Source of the DNA: Panicum virgatum
Taxonomy: Eukaryota; Streptophyta; Magnoliopsida; Poales; Poaceae
Direction: 5' to 3'
Length of the DNA: 64,000 nucleotides
Assembly: GCF_016808335.1 (NCBI RefSeq)
Contig: NC_053139.1
Span: forward strand, 40,048,464 to 40,112,463
A model generated the notes under the pieces. The model did no database searches. It worked only from the letters and a program-made list of their open reading frames with translations, and had not been told where the DNA came from. Every line of letters begins with the position of its first letter. The first letter of the stretch is position 1. Below are positions 38,230-49,694 of the stretch, piece after piece. A program made the translations under genes and the position numbers.

Positions 38230-39422
38230 CAGGGGCGGGCTCCACATGTATTCATAGGTATTTAGTTGAATACCCAAAATTTTTGGCAAAAAAATTTATA
38301 GATATAGTGTATAACATATGTATGTATCACAAAATATGAAACTAGGACCTCAAAACAGATTTTTGAATCACATTTTGCAACTTGGGCTCAATACTCCACG
38401 TCCTCCAACTTCTCCGGGCCCAATTATGGGCCCAACCCGACTCCCTGCTCCCTTGCCCACCCTTCCCCGTTCCCCATCGGACGCCAGCAGGAGGCAGGAG
38501 CCACGAGCGGGCGAGCCAGACCTGCGCCCTCTTCCCTGCCTGCCCGCACTCCTATTCCCCTAACCCTAGCGGCGGCTCGCGGCGGCCGAGCACCGGCGGG
38601 CGGTGGCGCGCGGCGGCCTGGCGGCGACGGCACGCGGCGGCCCAGCACTGGAGGCGCGGCCTAGCGGCGGCGGCGCACAGCGGCCAGCACCCAGCAGCCA
38701 AGTAAGCAGCGGACCAGCGCCGAGCGGTGGCGGCCGGCGGCCCGCAGCCGGGCTCGGGGCCAAGCAGCACTAGGCGGCGCGCGCGCGGCGTTGGGTGCCT
38801 CCCTGGGCGCTCGGCGGCCGGGCTCGGATCTTCCTTTTTTCCCTCAACGATTCTGAAAAAAAGAAAGGTGAGCAAGTAGATGATGAGCAGTGTGCAATTT
38901 TGATTAGAAATTACTTGTTAATTTGTGACAATTGTAGAGCAATGTAGTGACTCGAGTGATTGCAATTTTTAGGTTTAAATATGAAGAGTAAGAAGGGTAG
39001 TATTGCTGTTACTGATCTGCATTCTTTCTTGCAAAGAAGTGCTGCCAAGAAAAAACAAACCGAGCCAGAGATTGTTACTCCATCTACTAATGAAAACCAA
39101 ATGAAGTTTTATTCTTTATTCACATTCATTGAAAGGGAATTCTTCTTCTAAGCTAAGGATCAGGACATCATCTCTTATTTTTAAGCCATTAAGGATCGAA
39201 AAGTTAAACTGTAGGCTGAAATTTGTAAGCTTTCTTATCATTTGTTGTTTTATCCTTTATTTATTTTACATGTTTGTCCAACAATTTCAAGTTATGCTAT
39301 GATAAATGCTATAATTTTGATACTTAATTATGTGATATGTATATATACTTTACACTATCAAAAAAAAATTCGCCATTTAAAAATTTTGAATACCCAAATC
39401 TCAAATCCTGGGCCCGCCCCTG
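38230..39422 (+). mobile_element. hAT transposon, non-autonomous or decayed
   Basis: Both ends carry an 11-bp inverted repeat CAGGGGCGGGC, flanked by an 8-bp target duplication with one mismatch (AAGGTGGC at 38222-38229, AGGGTGGC at 39423-39430). CAGGGGCGG ends and 8-bp duplications are hAT features. A short coding remnant near 38979-39150 (KSKKGSIAVTDLHSFLQRSA) resembles the N-terminus of plant ZMYM1-like hAT transposases; the catalytic and dimerisation regions are absent. A GC-rich segment fills 38430-38860. Confidence 0.85.
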
Positions 39423-39430
39423 AGGGTGGC

Positions 39431-40175
39431 AGCGACAGGCCGCACGAGGGCAGTTTTGTCGCTTCCTGATGGAAGGACCGTCGAGTGCATAGCCCAGCCG
39501 GATTTGCCCGCACCAGGGCTCGAAAATGAGGAATGGGCTTACACGTTGCTCATTCGGTCGACGCAGTGACCTCCTGGCCCATGATTATACTACACAAACA
39601 AGTGACCTTGCACTTGCACCGCTCGAGCCGTGCTGAGGCTGGCCACAGCTAGGCCACTCGGCCGGGTCACGCAGGACCAAGGTGCCAAACACGCCCGGAA
39701 TCACTCTATCGGAAACGGAAATCGAGGAGATGGCTGGGAGCGGAGCTCTCCCAAACAGACGTCAAAATTACCATTTTCTCCCCCTGGGTGCGCACGCGCA
39801 CCACACTCACCGACCCCAGTCGAGCGTCGCGCTAGGCGATTAGGGTTTCGAACCGGCGGCGCCGGGGGCTCCTAGGCGAGGCGACGAAGCAGCACTTCGA
39901 TCCTCCTGCTTATCTAGCTCCGCAGGTAGGATTAAGCTCCTAGATCTATCTCTACCTCATCTCTCTCGGTTGTTCCCGATAGATTGGATCCCTTTTCCGA
40001 AGGGGAAGGGTTCCGAATCAATTGCAGAAGAAGATAGGGATCTTCTGGTCCGATCTGGAGATGGTTTAGGTTACATCAATCAATTATCTTTGGCTGCCCT
40101 CGCTGGCTGCTACTGCTGCGTCAATAACCCAGTGTTTTTTTTTGTTGCTTTCCTTTACTGCAGAGCAGCAGCGGT
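39431..40175 (+). promoter_or_regulatory. promoter and 5' UTR with intron of the F-box gene
   Basis: A GC-rich leader with the plant 5'-UTR-like motif TTAGGGTTTCG (39840) ends at a donor at 39925/39926. The intron ends at the acceptor TTTACTGCAG (40163), 13 nt before the start codon. No clear TATA box was identified. Confidence 0.5.
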
Positions 40176-43100
40176 ATGGCGGATGTGGCGGCGGCCAAGC
40201 TGAGGAGGTTGGAGCACCACCGCGGCGTCGGCGACGTGCTCAAGCCGTCCTCTTTTAACATGGAGCACCTCCCCTCGGTAAAAATTCTTCGTTAGACTCT
40301 GCCCCGCCGTCTCGTCTGTTCAGTTGGGTCGGGGAATCATGCCAAGTTGATCTGATCAAACCTTCTTTTCAATATATGAGGTGGGAAAGAAAATATTTTT
40401 GTTTGCTTACTATGCAGTCTTCATCTTATAATGAATCTGCACACTGGCTAAGCGGTAAACAAATGTGTTTTTAGTTGTGTTATCTATTTGGTCTTTTCCT
40501 CTCTGTTGTGTGGAGAGGGAGCATACTAAGTTCAGTTCCACTGTGGAATGAATAATTTCAATTACATGCACAAAAGGGGCATCTGCTATAACGCACTTAC
40601 CTTGCTACTTTGGTTTCTTCTTATCTAGCGGCAACAACTAACTTTTGTAAAACGTCATCCATGGAATGGCTACCCACACCCATAGACTAGTCATCCAGTA
40701 TTTGTATACGGTTCAGTTCATTATCATCATATACTTCTTATATAGATCTATAATCAATTGTAAATTTGTTACCACAACATTCACTATGGACTGCCAAGCA
40801 GGATGCTTTTTTTTTTCCTTCGGCACTTCTTTTTAGATTGAATACCATGCACGATGCACCCTTTTTCTTTTCCCACTTAGTTTTCTCAAAACTCCAAATG
40901 TCCTCCTGATCTTGAAGTTGCCCTTGGTATATACATATATAATTCTTCAAACCTGACCTTCTCTGCCATTGATCCGTGTTTGATGCTTACATTGTTCTCT
41001 ACCTTGAAATTTCAAGGGCATCATAAATTGTTAGCCAAGAATCACCTACCTCTATATGCTATTTAGGCTGAAATGTTTATGGTTCCTCAAAGCTGTCTGC
41101 ATAGCTTTGCTTGAAAACAAAATGAGCTTTGGTTTATAGCCTCACAATTTACCTACGGGTTCTTCATGAATTCCTTAGTGAAGTTATTATCTTGGACAAA
41201 GTTCTGCTAGGCGCTCGCTTATGCGCGACTAATCGCGATTCGGAGGGTGTCTGCCTCGCCTATGGGGGTATGCAGACCCCTAGGCGTCGGCAGCTTGTCG
41301 GTGGACCCCGGTGGGGTGGAGCAGCGTCCGGCGGTGGTTGCCGGGGGGGGGGAGGATGGGCTGCGGGCGGCGGCGGGCACCTAGTAAAGGAGAGAGAGAG
41401 ATGCCGTAGAGGGAGAGGAATCGTCAGCGGCGGCTGATGTGGGAGACCGAGCAGAGAGTCACGAAGGATGCAGGAGTGGGGAGATGGATAAGGTTTGGAG
41501 AGACTTGGGAGTGGGGAGATGGTCTGGTTGCCTCTTGGGCCTTTCGATCTCTTTAAGTCAGCCTTTCTACCTATCTGAGCCCACTATTCAGCTGTTTATT
41601 TTTTTCCTTTTAGAAGATAATATATGTATATTAGTATATATACAAAATGCCTAGAGAAACGCCTTGGAACGCCTAGGCTGAGGGTCAGCACCTAGAATCC
41701 GCCTAGCGCCTAGTGAAACTTTGATCTTGGATTCTCCTATCAGAATGATTTCGTGAGTAACCAATGTTCTTCCATCTGTACACAAAATTTTGCAGAATCT
41801 ATGCAAAGTCTTGCTATAATTTTTCCTTCTCTTTCTGAAGACCTAAATCACTATGAACATATGCCATACACACAATTCTGTTCAAGATAACATCATGCTT
41901 GCAAACCTGAATGTTCATCCATTAATTGACATCCTTCAGTAATCTATTGTGCATGCCATATTAAAGAAGATAAGATAGAACATGAACCCTCCTTTCCTGA
42001 CTTTTCACTGCAGAATTCTCATATTAAAATATGTTCTGCACAACTGAAGGCACATTGATAAAATCAGTTGTGCTAGTGCTCTTTAGCTTCTCGTCACTCA
42101 TGGATTCCTCCCTTTGGTCCTTCAATCTCGAAATAGACTGTTCCTATCTTCTAATGTTGGTCCGAGTCACAAAATTTGCTGCATTTGATACTTCTTACTC
42201 CTTCAGCAGCTTTTTATGGCAAGCAATATATGCGTAGGAAAGCTCAAAGGGCAGGGCGTCAACAGCTTATATTAATAAGTTTGTTAGTTTGTTTAATCTG
42301 TTGGCCTCAGTTTAGATAAGATAAAGTTGTTAAGACAGATTTGTTGCCTGACACAAGATTTAATAAAGCAAGCAAGATTTAGATCAGTACTCAGAGTCTC
42401 CAGCATCAGGGCGAGTTAATCTAGTCCTCGCCAATTATAGCCCATATCATTTTGGTATCAGATTCATCCTGATCATTCTTCCTGTTCACTTCTCACCACC
42501 CATCTGCTGCCCCCACCGTTGCCTGCTGCCATGGGCGATGCCGCCACCAAACTTCAAGCCCTGTCCGACAAGCTTGATAAGATGCTGGCAGCTGTTGATG
42601 CCAATGCCAAGGAGATCAATCAAATCAAGATGCAGTATTCCTCTCTCAATGTTGCTGGAATCATCTCCAATCCAAGAATCTTGAAAGTGGAGATAGTGTT
42701 GTGGACGCTTTGTATGGCAAGCAATATATGCGTAGGAAAGGCTCAAAGGCCAGGGCATCCACAGCTTATTATAGATAGATAAGTTTGTTAGTTTGGATCA
42801 GTTTAGATAAGATAAAGTTGTTAGACAGATTTGTTAGGTGTCCGGCTATATAATGCCTGCACAAGATTTAATAAAGCAAGAAAGCTTTGAGACTTTGGAT
42901 CAATACTCAGAGCCAGCGTGAGGTTGAGTTAATCTAATCCTTGGCAATTATAGCCCATATCAGGTGCATGGATAAAATCAATTGCGCTGGTGCTCTTTAA
43001 CTTCTCTGCCCTCAAATGAATTCCTCCCTTAGGACTTTCATTCAATCTCGAAATAGATTGTTCCTATCTTCTAACGTTGGCCCAGATCATAAATATGCTG

Positions 43101-45194
43101 CATTTGATACTTGTTACTCCTTCAACCACTTTTTTACGTTTGTCTCCATTTAACTAATCTGAGCCTTTTTATTTTCCTCCTTATCTGTTCTAGATTCCTA
43201 GGGCTAGGGTATTCATCCTCCCCATATGACGGTTTTCCCATGCATCTAGTGCCCAAGTCAGCCTTGCTGGTTCCAATGTTTTCAAATCAGTTAGTTTTTT
43301 GAAGCACAGTATGTTGTAGCATTTTGTTCACCGCAGTCATCGAGTGCTCGACATTTGTAAAAGTGCACGTTTTCTGGAGTCCAGCCCAGGTTTTTTTTTA
43401 TCGGAGCCTGAGTTTGGTGGAACTAAATGCTTGCCATCTTTTTTTTTTGGTACCGTCTTATATGTTTCAAATTTCAATGTCTGATTTGCATGTGTTCGGG
43501 TTTTCCTTGCCAAAGAAACAACAATTTTAAACTCCAGTATATGCACTTTGATTATTGTGTGTCCTGGCTCCTAGGTACCCCTGATTGTGACTCATATTCT
43601 GGTAGCTTTGATCAAAACTAAACCCTTATCATTTGTCGCAGGAGATTCAACCTGTTGTGATGTCGCTGCTGTCACTAAAAGAGGCTGCAAGGACGAGCAT
43701 TGTGGCGAGAAACTGGAGAAAGCTATGGACTTGCCACCCTAATCTATGCTTTGATGGTAGCGAACACTGGCCTACAGAGGAGGATTATATCAAAATAAAA
43801 AGAACAAACTTCATTGAGACAGTAAATTATATTGTACAACAGCATACTGGAACAGGGCTCAATAAGTTCAGCATAAGGTTCAGACTTGGGAAGGAACACT
43901 CGGATCATCTTTATAAGTGGATTGGCTTTGCCACTGCGTCAAGGGCCAGGATTATAGATATTGACCTGTGGCCAAAAAGGAGCAAGATAGGACCATTAGC
44001 AGAAGTTTGTGACTTTCCTCTTGAGCTCTTAGGTGTTCAAGATGGGCCTTTTATCCAGTCCTTGTTTCTCAAGTATGTTTCTATAAAGGCACACTCGGAT
44101 TTATGTGGATTCAGAAAGATCAGGAGACTTCTTTTGCACTGTGTTGAAATATTTGGAGATCTTCCAGGCTTGCTAAGTAATTGTTGTGCTCTTGAGGACT
44201 TGGAGCTGGTTTCGTGCCGTGGTGTGGTTCATCTAAATGTACCACACCAACTCAATGAACTTAGACATTTGCTAATTTCAAAATTTTTTGCCCGATCGAT
44301 TGACTTTCATGTTGCTGGTCTTGCTCATTTTGAGTACAGCGGAGAAGTGATTCCTATAGCACTTCATGGTTGCTCAAAATTAGAGAAGGCAACTATAACA
44401 TTTATAGGCATATTGGAAAAAGAAAACTTTGCATTGAGCCATGCATTCACTTCAATTCCCACTATTTCGGCAGTAAAGGTGCTAAACTTAATTGCTGATA
44501 TGCAAGCCCACCCCGTCTGGGCCCCACAGGTGCCTGGTGCTTATTATTTTCTTTGCTTGTAATGTGTGTCATATTCTTCAAATGGTGTGTACTATAATTT
44601 AATGTTGTCTAATTTTGGACATGTTTCAGGTGCATGCGTTGATGACAAGACCAGCATATATGTTTATGCTTTTGAGGCATCTGACTTGTGAAATAAAAAT
44701 CTTTACTGATGATGCAGATAACCATGTTGGAATGATTCGATTTGCTCACTTTTTGAATCTTGCACCCCAACTGGAGACCTTGCAATTGCATGTGAGTACT
44801 CTTTATGTTGATTTATCCTTTGGGAAATTAGAGAGTGACATTTGTTGACCAACAACCTGCTTTGTGGCTTCCGAAACAGATGTTCTTTTATTCGTATCAT
44901 TCCCCCTCTTGGCATGAGGAGCCAACAGGGAACGAAGTCTCTTCCTGCCTTCATCACCTAAACAAGCTCAAGACGGTTTACATGAGTGGATTCCGCTGTT
45001 ACTGGTCTCAGGTTGAGCTCCTGTATGGCATCCTGGTAAAGAGTTCCTCCGTGCTTGAGCATATAACCATAGATCCGAAGGTGAAAATCAAGCCCTGTGG
45101 TTCTGAAAATTCATACTTGCCTATATACAAGATTCGTGATTTAGCACGCCGGGCCTATCAAAGCTTTGGTAAAGCGATCAATGTTGTTGAATGA
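40176..45194 (+). CDS. F-box/LRR protein gene, four coding exons, intact
   Basis: Exons 40176-40277, 43642-44529, 44630-44791 and 44880-45194 join in frame with GT-AG borders to give 488 residues. The F-box spans the first junction (about residues 28-70: MEHLPS joined to EIQPVVMSLLSLKEAARTS, then RNWRKLWTCHPNLCFD). Leucine-rich repeat-like segments follow (LLLHCVEIFGDLPGLL, LEDLELVSC, LKTVYMSGF). Plant F-box/LRR proteins of this type are substrate adaptors of SCF ubiquitin ligases; the target is unknown. Intron 1 is 3.4 kb and holds a hAT MITE and a miniature LTR element, but splice sites and frame are unaffected. With the WEB-like gene this is one of the two clearly intact genes here. Confidence 0.85.
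41197..41723. mobile_element. hAT-type MITE with perfect 8-bp target duplication
   Basis: Begins CAAAGTTCTGCTAGGCGCT and ends with its imperfect inverse (AGCGCCTAGTGAAACTTTG). ATCTTGGA flanks it perfectly at 41189-41196 and 41724-41731. The interior is GC-rich with GA repeats and has no coding capacity. Confidence 0.85.
42049..43138. repeat. ~175-bp direct duplication flanking a miniature LTR element
   Basis: Copy A (42049-42218) and copy B (42963-43138) share most positions (GCTGCATTTGATACTT and CAATCTCGAAATAGA in both) with perhaps 15-20% divergence. Copy A abuts the left LTR and copy B abuts the right LTR. Confidence 0.8.
42217..42962 (+). mobile_element. miniature copia-like LTR retrotransposon (TRIM-like)
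   Basis: Two similar direct repeats, 42217-42449 and 42697-42962, both end in GCCCATATCA. The first is followed by a primer-binding site TGGTATCAGA (42453-42462), and the second is preceded by a purine tract AAAGTGGAGATAG. The right LTR starts TGTTGTGG, while the left LTR lacks the first 20 or so bases. The 250-bp internal part has a short gag-like frame (MGDAATKLQALSDKLDKML) but no pol. Size and layout fit a terminal-repeat retrotransposon in miniature. Confidence 0.75.
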
Positions 45195-45745
45195 GTGGTC
45201 ATAAATGAGTTATTAGCAGTCTGTTATGTATTTCTGTTTCCCTTGAGTATTTATGTCCCCGTTAACTGTGACAATTAAAGTTTGGACTTTTCTTTTAGAA
45301 CTTTTATGTTGCAATTTTTTGTTTATTGCTACCTCTGTTCTTAAACATATGGAACTAAAATCAGACAGCTAGTCAAGTTCATATGGAACTAAATTCCTTG
45401 TCTAATGGTGTCATGAAACATTTTCATGTTCGGAATGTAATTGTCTGGATGGAGGAAAGCTCTTCTTTTCCCATGTATTTCGGCCATGGGTTCGACAGCG
45501 GCATCTGAAGCCGCGTTCTTTGGCGTCGATTCTCTGGTTTTGCATGTTGGTTTGGACGGTTATCCTCCATAATTTTTACGGTGTTTGTGTATAAGTGTAT
45601 TTGTATTGTTTTATCTTTCTTAATTAATATATACAGGTACATTTTATAAAAAAAACTTTACCATATTTGGAATGTAAATTACGGAGGAAAGCCAGCCCAC
45701 CGGGGTTGATTAATACCCGCACGAGAGCATTCCAGCATCTCTCAT
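45195..45745. other. 3' UTR and flank of the F-box gene
   Basis: AT-rich sequence with no coding signal. An imperfect repeat (CATATGGAACTAAA twice, 45347-45395) is the only structure seen. Confidence 0.4.
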
Positions 45746-46706
45746 GAGAGCATTTCCAACGGTTTGATATTTGAACATGGTGTCCTAAATTTTTACCAAA
45801 ATCTCTTAATTATGCTCTCCAACGGTTTGACATTTAGTTGGTAAAATTGGCAGACTTGGCAAATGTCGGGCCAAAGCGCGCATGTGTCGAGGCTGCGCGC
45901 ATTCCTCCCCGCGGCGCGATCGGTTGGTTCTCCCGCGCGACTAAAATGTCCGCGCGGCGTCGTGATGGTGGGTGTGGTGCCGGCGTACGCAACCACGACG
46001 AGTTCGAAAGCGCAGCCAGCGTTTTGCAATGGTGCTCGGTGACTCGGAAGATTGCGGCGTGGTGGCGTTCGCAACGTTCCATGGCGGCGGCTCTGGCGCG
46101 CTCAGTGGCCGGCGGTGTCTGCCGGCGATGAGTAGCGGCAATAGCAAGGCACCAGGTGCCAAGGCAGGCCGACCCCGATGCTATCGTCCCTGCTCGGTCC
46201 TGGATCGAGAAGAGGAAGAAGATGGGGTGAAATGTAAATTTGTTTCTCTCTCGGGGTTCCTGCTGAAAGATGGCTAGAGAGAGGAGTTTACAAATCACAG
46301 CTTGGTTGGTTCCGGTAAAGTTCAGGGTTCCGATAAATAGTGTTTGTCTCATATGATTTATCCTTTTTCCTTTATAATTTAAATAGCAGAAACATTGGAA
46401 ATTCAAAGTAATTCGTAGAAAAATTGTAAAATAGTAAATGAGGACCTTTTGGAATCCTTGAGAGTATCTCTATGCAGTGATGTCATAATACGATAAGTAA
46501 AATCTCTTCGCACGCGACCTGAAGGACTGCCAAGAAACAACGCCCGCAGAAAAAAAAACGTCGGGTAGTTATATGTGGGTCCACAATTTGGGTTATGCCA
46601 AGCGAAGATTACTAAACCGTTGGAGATGAGTTTTAATTTCACTTGGCAAACATCTTGGGTACTTAGCAAACTCCAACTTTTGCCAAGTGAAATTTGGTAT
46701 GCTCTG
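45746..46706. mobile_element. nested inverted-repeat (MITE-like) elements
   Basis: An inner pair CTCTCCAACGGTTTG (45816) and its inverse AAACCGTTGGAGATGAG (46614-46630) encloses a GC-rich centre. An outer layer has GAGAGCATTTCCAACGG at 45746 and an inverse AAATTTGGTATGCTCTG ending at 46706, plus a small hairpin AATTTCACTTGGCAAA / TTTGCCAAGTGAAATT at 46635-46693. The open frames inside (45834-46406) are GC artefacts. I could not fix the target duplications. Confidence 0.55.
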
Positions 46707-47039
46707 ACAACACATCCCTCTCCTATGACAATTTTGCAGAGATACCATCTATGTTTCGAAAACTAACACGCAGTCTAGCGCATCGTCCAAACAGTTTTCA
46801 CATTGCCATATTTTTCGACAGCATTAGGCGTTTATACTGTCTTTTTTTCCACTTGGGGGAAACCCCATTTCCATTACCAAGCAACGGAAATACACAACAT
46901 TCGTTAGAGTTATACAAAAAAAACATCTATAAAGTGCAGGAAAGCCCAGAAACCCCCACTGCACAGTAGCCACTGTTGGGACGACCAAACTGATACCTAC
47001 ATAAGTTTTCAACTGTCCTCTCAACCAAGTTCACCAAAA

Positions 47040-47740
47040 TTACCCACTGAAGCATTGTGGCATTTGTGGACTAGTGTTCCATTTTTCTCCACACTTGAAA
47101 CATAGTACCTTGGCTTTTCCGTATTTCTTCAGGGTGGATAACATGTCTTCATTGGATCTTCCTCCAGCTTGTGGTGCTTGCTTTTTATCACCACCAGGGG
47201 GCAGGAGAATATCTTGGTGAATAACCAGTTGAAGAACAATGATTTTTGCCATCATCGGAAGCAAACTTCTTGGGATATAATGAATCATTTCTCTTGTGGC
47301 TTTTGGATATACCAAGCATAGTTTCTTCCTATAAAAGAGCCAAGGAAGGTGGCTAACCATCGGAGCCGAAGGCGCCACCATAACTCCTTTGAGTGCTGAT
47401 GACTGAGTTCTGGATTTCAACAGGCACGAAAGACCCTCTGCTACCAAAACAAAGAGATAGGGGGAAATAGGATCTCCCTGACGAGTACCTCTCGAAGCTG
47501 TAAACAAGAGGTTCGCCCGCATGATCATTTCAACCTAGGTTGTATGGAAGCCCAATTTTGACATGATCGCGCGCAGGTAGGACCACTCGACTCTGTCATA
47601 CGCCTTCTTCATATCGAGCTTCAAAGCACAGTAGCGTTGATCAACAAAGCGCTTCTGTTTCATAAAGTGCAAACATTCGTATGTTGCTATAATGTTGTCT
47701 GTGATCAATCACCCTGGGACGAAAGCCGACTGCTCTACTA
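47040..47740 (-). pseudogene. chimeric retroelement debris: LINE RT fragment joined to a gag zinc-knuckle fragment
   Basis: The minus strand from about 47640 to 47340 reads as a LINE reverse transcriptase piece (GTRQGDPISPYLFVLVAEGL) with upstream blocks in shifted frames. The same open frame then passes, around 47150-47060, into KYGKAKVLCFKCGEKW, which looks like an LTR-element gag knuckle. No intact domain remains. The join implies one element inserted into or recombined with another. Confidence 0.65.
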
Positions 47741-47748
47741 ATAAAATA

Positions 47749-47978
47749 CTTAATCCATCCTAAATTATAAGACGTTTGACTTTTTTGACATCAAGTTTGA
47801 CCACTTGTCTTATTCAAAAATTTGTGCAAATATCACTTCTTTTATCGTGGATTGGTTTATTAATAAAAGTTCTTCAAGAATGACTTAAAATTGACTAATT
47901 TTTTGCATTTTTTTAATAAGATAAGTGATCAAACTTGGAGTGAAAAACCAAACCTCTTGTAATTTAGGATGGAGGGAC
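47749..47978. mobile_element. Stowaway-like (Tc1/mariner) MITE
   Basis: Left end CTTAATCCATCCTAAATTATAAG and right end (inverted) GTCCCTCCATCCTAAATTACAAG match well and are flanked by TA on both sides. The length of 230 bp and AT-rich interior are typical. Confidence 0.8.
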
Positions 47979-48100
47979 TAAGAAGAAAGAGCCTAGCTTC
48001 GTGAGCCGCACCAGGTTCGAAGTGGGCTCTAATCTGCCATGAGCCCAGCATCGTGTTCGGCCCAAGTTGGACCCAACCTATGAGCCTTCTATGTGCGCGG

Positions 48101-48108
48101 GTTATAAA
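48101..48108 (+). promoter_or_regulatory. putative TATA box of the left-arm gene
   Basis: GGTTATAAACC lies about 130 nt upstream of the first ATG at 48234, with a GC-rich leader containing AGGGTTTCC in between. Confidence 0.45.
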
Positions 48109-48233
48109 CCCTAACTAAATCTCCAGCGCTCATTCCCCACCCACCCACCCGCCGCCGCGGCCTGCCCCCAAACGCGACTAGGGTTTCCACTCCCGTGTGG
48201 CGGTCACCGCCTCGACACCTCCTCGCCGCGGAG

Positions 48234-49694
48234 ATGGACAGCGATGAGAAGATCCCGGATCCGCCTCCGTCTCCGTCTCCGTCTCCGTCCCCGTCCCCGT
48301 CCCCGCCTCCTCCTTCTCGACATCCAGCTGCGGCGGGCCGCCTCCCCGACGGCTCACCACTCCCTCAAACCCGACGTCTGGGGTTTCCACGCCGCCGCCG
48401 CCACCGCTGCCGTCTTCTCAGCGTCATCCAACTGAGGAGGAAGCCTACCCCGGCTTAATTGCCAAGATTCTGGAGGGGCTGCGCCAAGCTCCGACGCCGA
48501 CGCCTCTGTCTTCTTCCTCTTCACGTCATCCACCTGCGGCAGAAGCCTACCCCGACGGAATCGACAAGATTCTGGAGAGGCTGTGCCACGAATACAAGCT
48601 TCCAAGCCGCGGGGATTGGCAACGATGCAGGTTACTTCGTTTCTACCCCAGATGAAGCCATTGCTGTGTCGCACCAAGTGAAGGGTGATACAGAGAAGAA
48701 GCCCCTCCAGATTCAGTTTGCGAACTTCATGGCGCCGTGCTTTGCTCCGGCTATCAGTTCCCAACTGTCTTGGCTCTCTGAGATGGAGGGAAGTTCTAAC
48801 CTGAGGGAGGTGATTGTTTGCAATCCATCTCTTCTTAGCAAGAAGAAGAAGGTCGCCGATATGCTGAACAAACACCAGAAAATGTTTGTTGGCTTGGCAG
48901 ATCGTGTCGCTCGCGAGCAGTGGCAGAGCATGGAATTGCAGATTGAGAAAACTTTCTCCCTCAAGGAAAGCCACGCTGAGATTTGCCACATTGCCAGCAG
49001 GTCAGCTCACATGGTTGAAATATTGCGAGAGATCAAAGGATCTGCCTTGCAAGCCCTGGTGGTCACGTGTGGGGGCTTGAATTGCTCAATCTCAAGATCT
49101 GATGCTGTTTCCATCATCAAGAATCACTTCTCAGATGAGGTATCCGATGATGAGGAAGAATTTCTCAATGAGATCAAACTTGAGTTCCTAGGCTACAGTG
49201 TAGAGGATGAGCACAACTTGTTAGACGAGGATGGCATGTTGCAAGGGGAAACTACATTTGATGACCTTGTAGAGGATGAGCACAACTTGTTAGACGAGGA
49301 TGGCATGTTGCAAGGGGAAACTACATTTGATGACCTTCTACAGCATGTGCTGTACATCTTTGGCCACGAGCACTTAGAGAATAGTGTGTTGGAGTGCTGT
49401 AACAAGGCATCCAAAGCATTGGAAAAGAATCTGGACGGGCTTCTCAGTGACGCCGAAGCCTCGGGCATTATCCGCGCACAAGCTGAAACTATGGGTGATC
49501 TGCTTCAAAACCCTTCTCTCATTGGATCTGACTCTGAAGTAGCAGTGAACTTGAAGTACCTGAGGTTTGGAGGTGGTACCAGTGACGAGTTCAGTGACCT
49601 GGGGGACGAGGAGGGGCCCGAAGAAGAACTGGGCTTGTCATCCGAAGGACTTGCAGCTGCCAGGGAGCTGCTTGGAAATGGTAAAAACCTATAG
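48234..49694 (+). CDS. unrecognised plant protein gene, left arm of a large inverted repeat, N-terminal frame disturbed
   Basis: From about 48615 to 49694 a clean frame encodes a soluble, acidic, mostly helical protein with no domain I recognise (landmarks SKKKKVADMLNKHQKMF, SDEVSDDEEEFLNE, FGHEHLENSVLECCNKA, DEFSDLGDEEGPEEE). Upstream, the likely N-terminus starts MDSDEKIPDPPP at 48234 with a Pro/Ser repeat. The most protein-like reading from 48350 to 48610 is in another frame, with two similar units (HPTEEEAYPGLIAKILEGL and HPPAAEAYPDGIDKILERL). Returning to the downstream frame needs a 1-nt change in the G4 run at 48611-48614, and one further shift is needed near 48340. An in-frame ATG at 48459 is therefore probably not the real start. 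Bases 48813-49708 are repeated in inverse orientation at 49819-50648. Confidence 0.6.
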
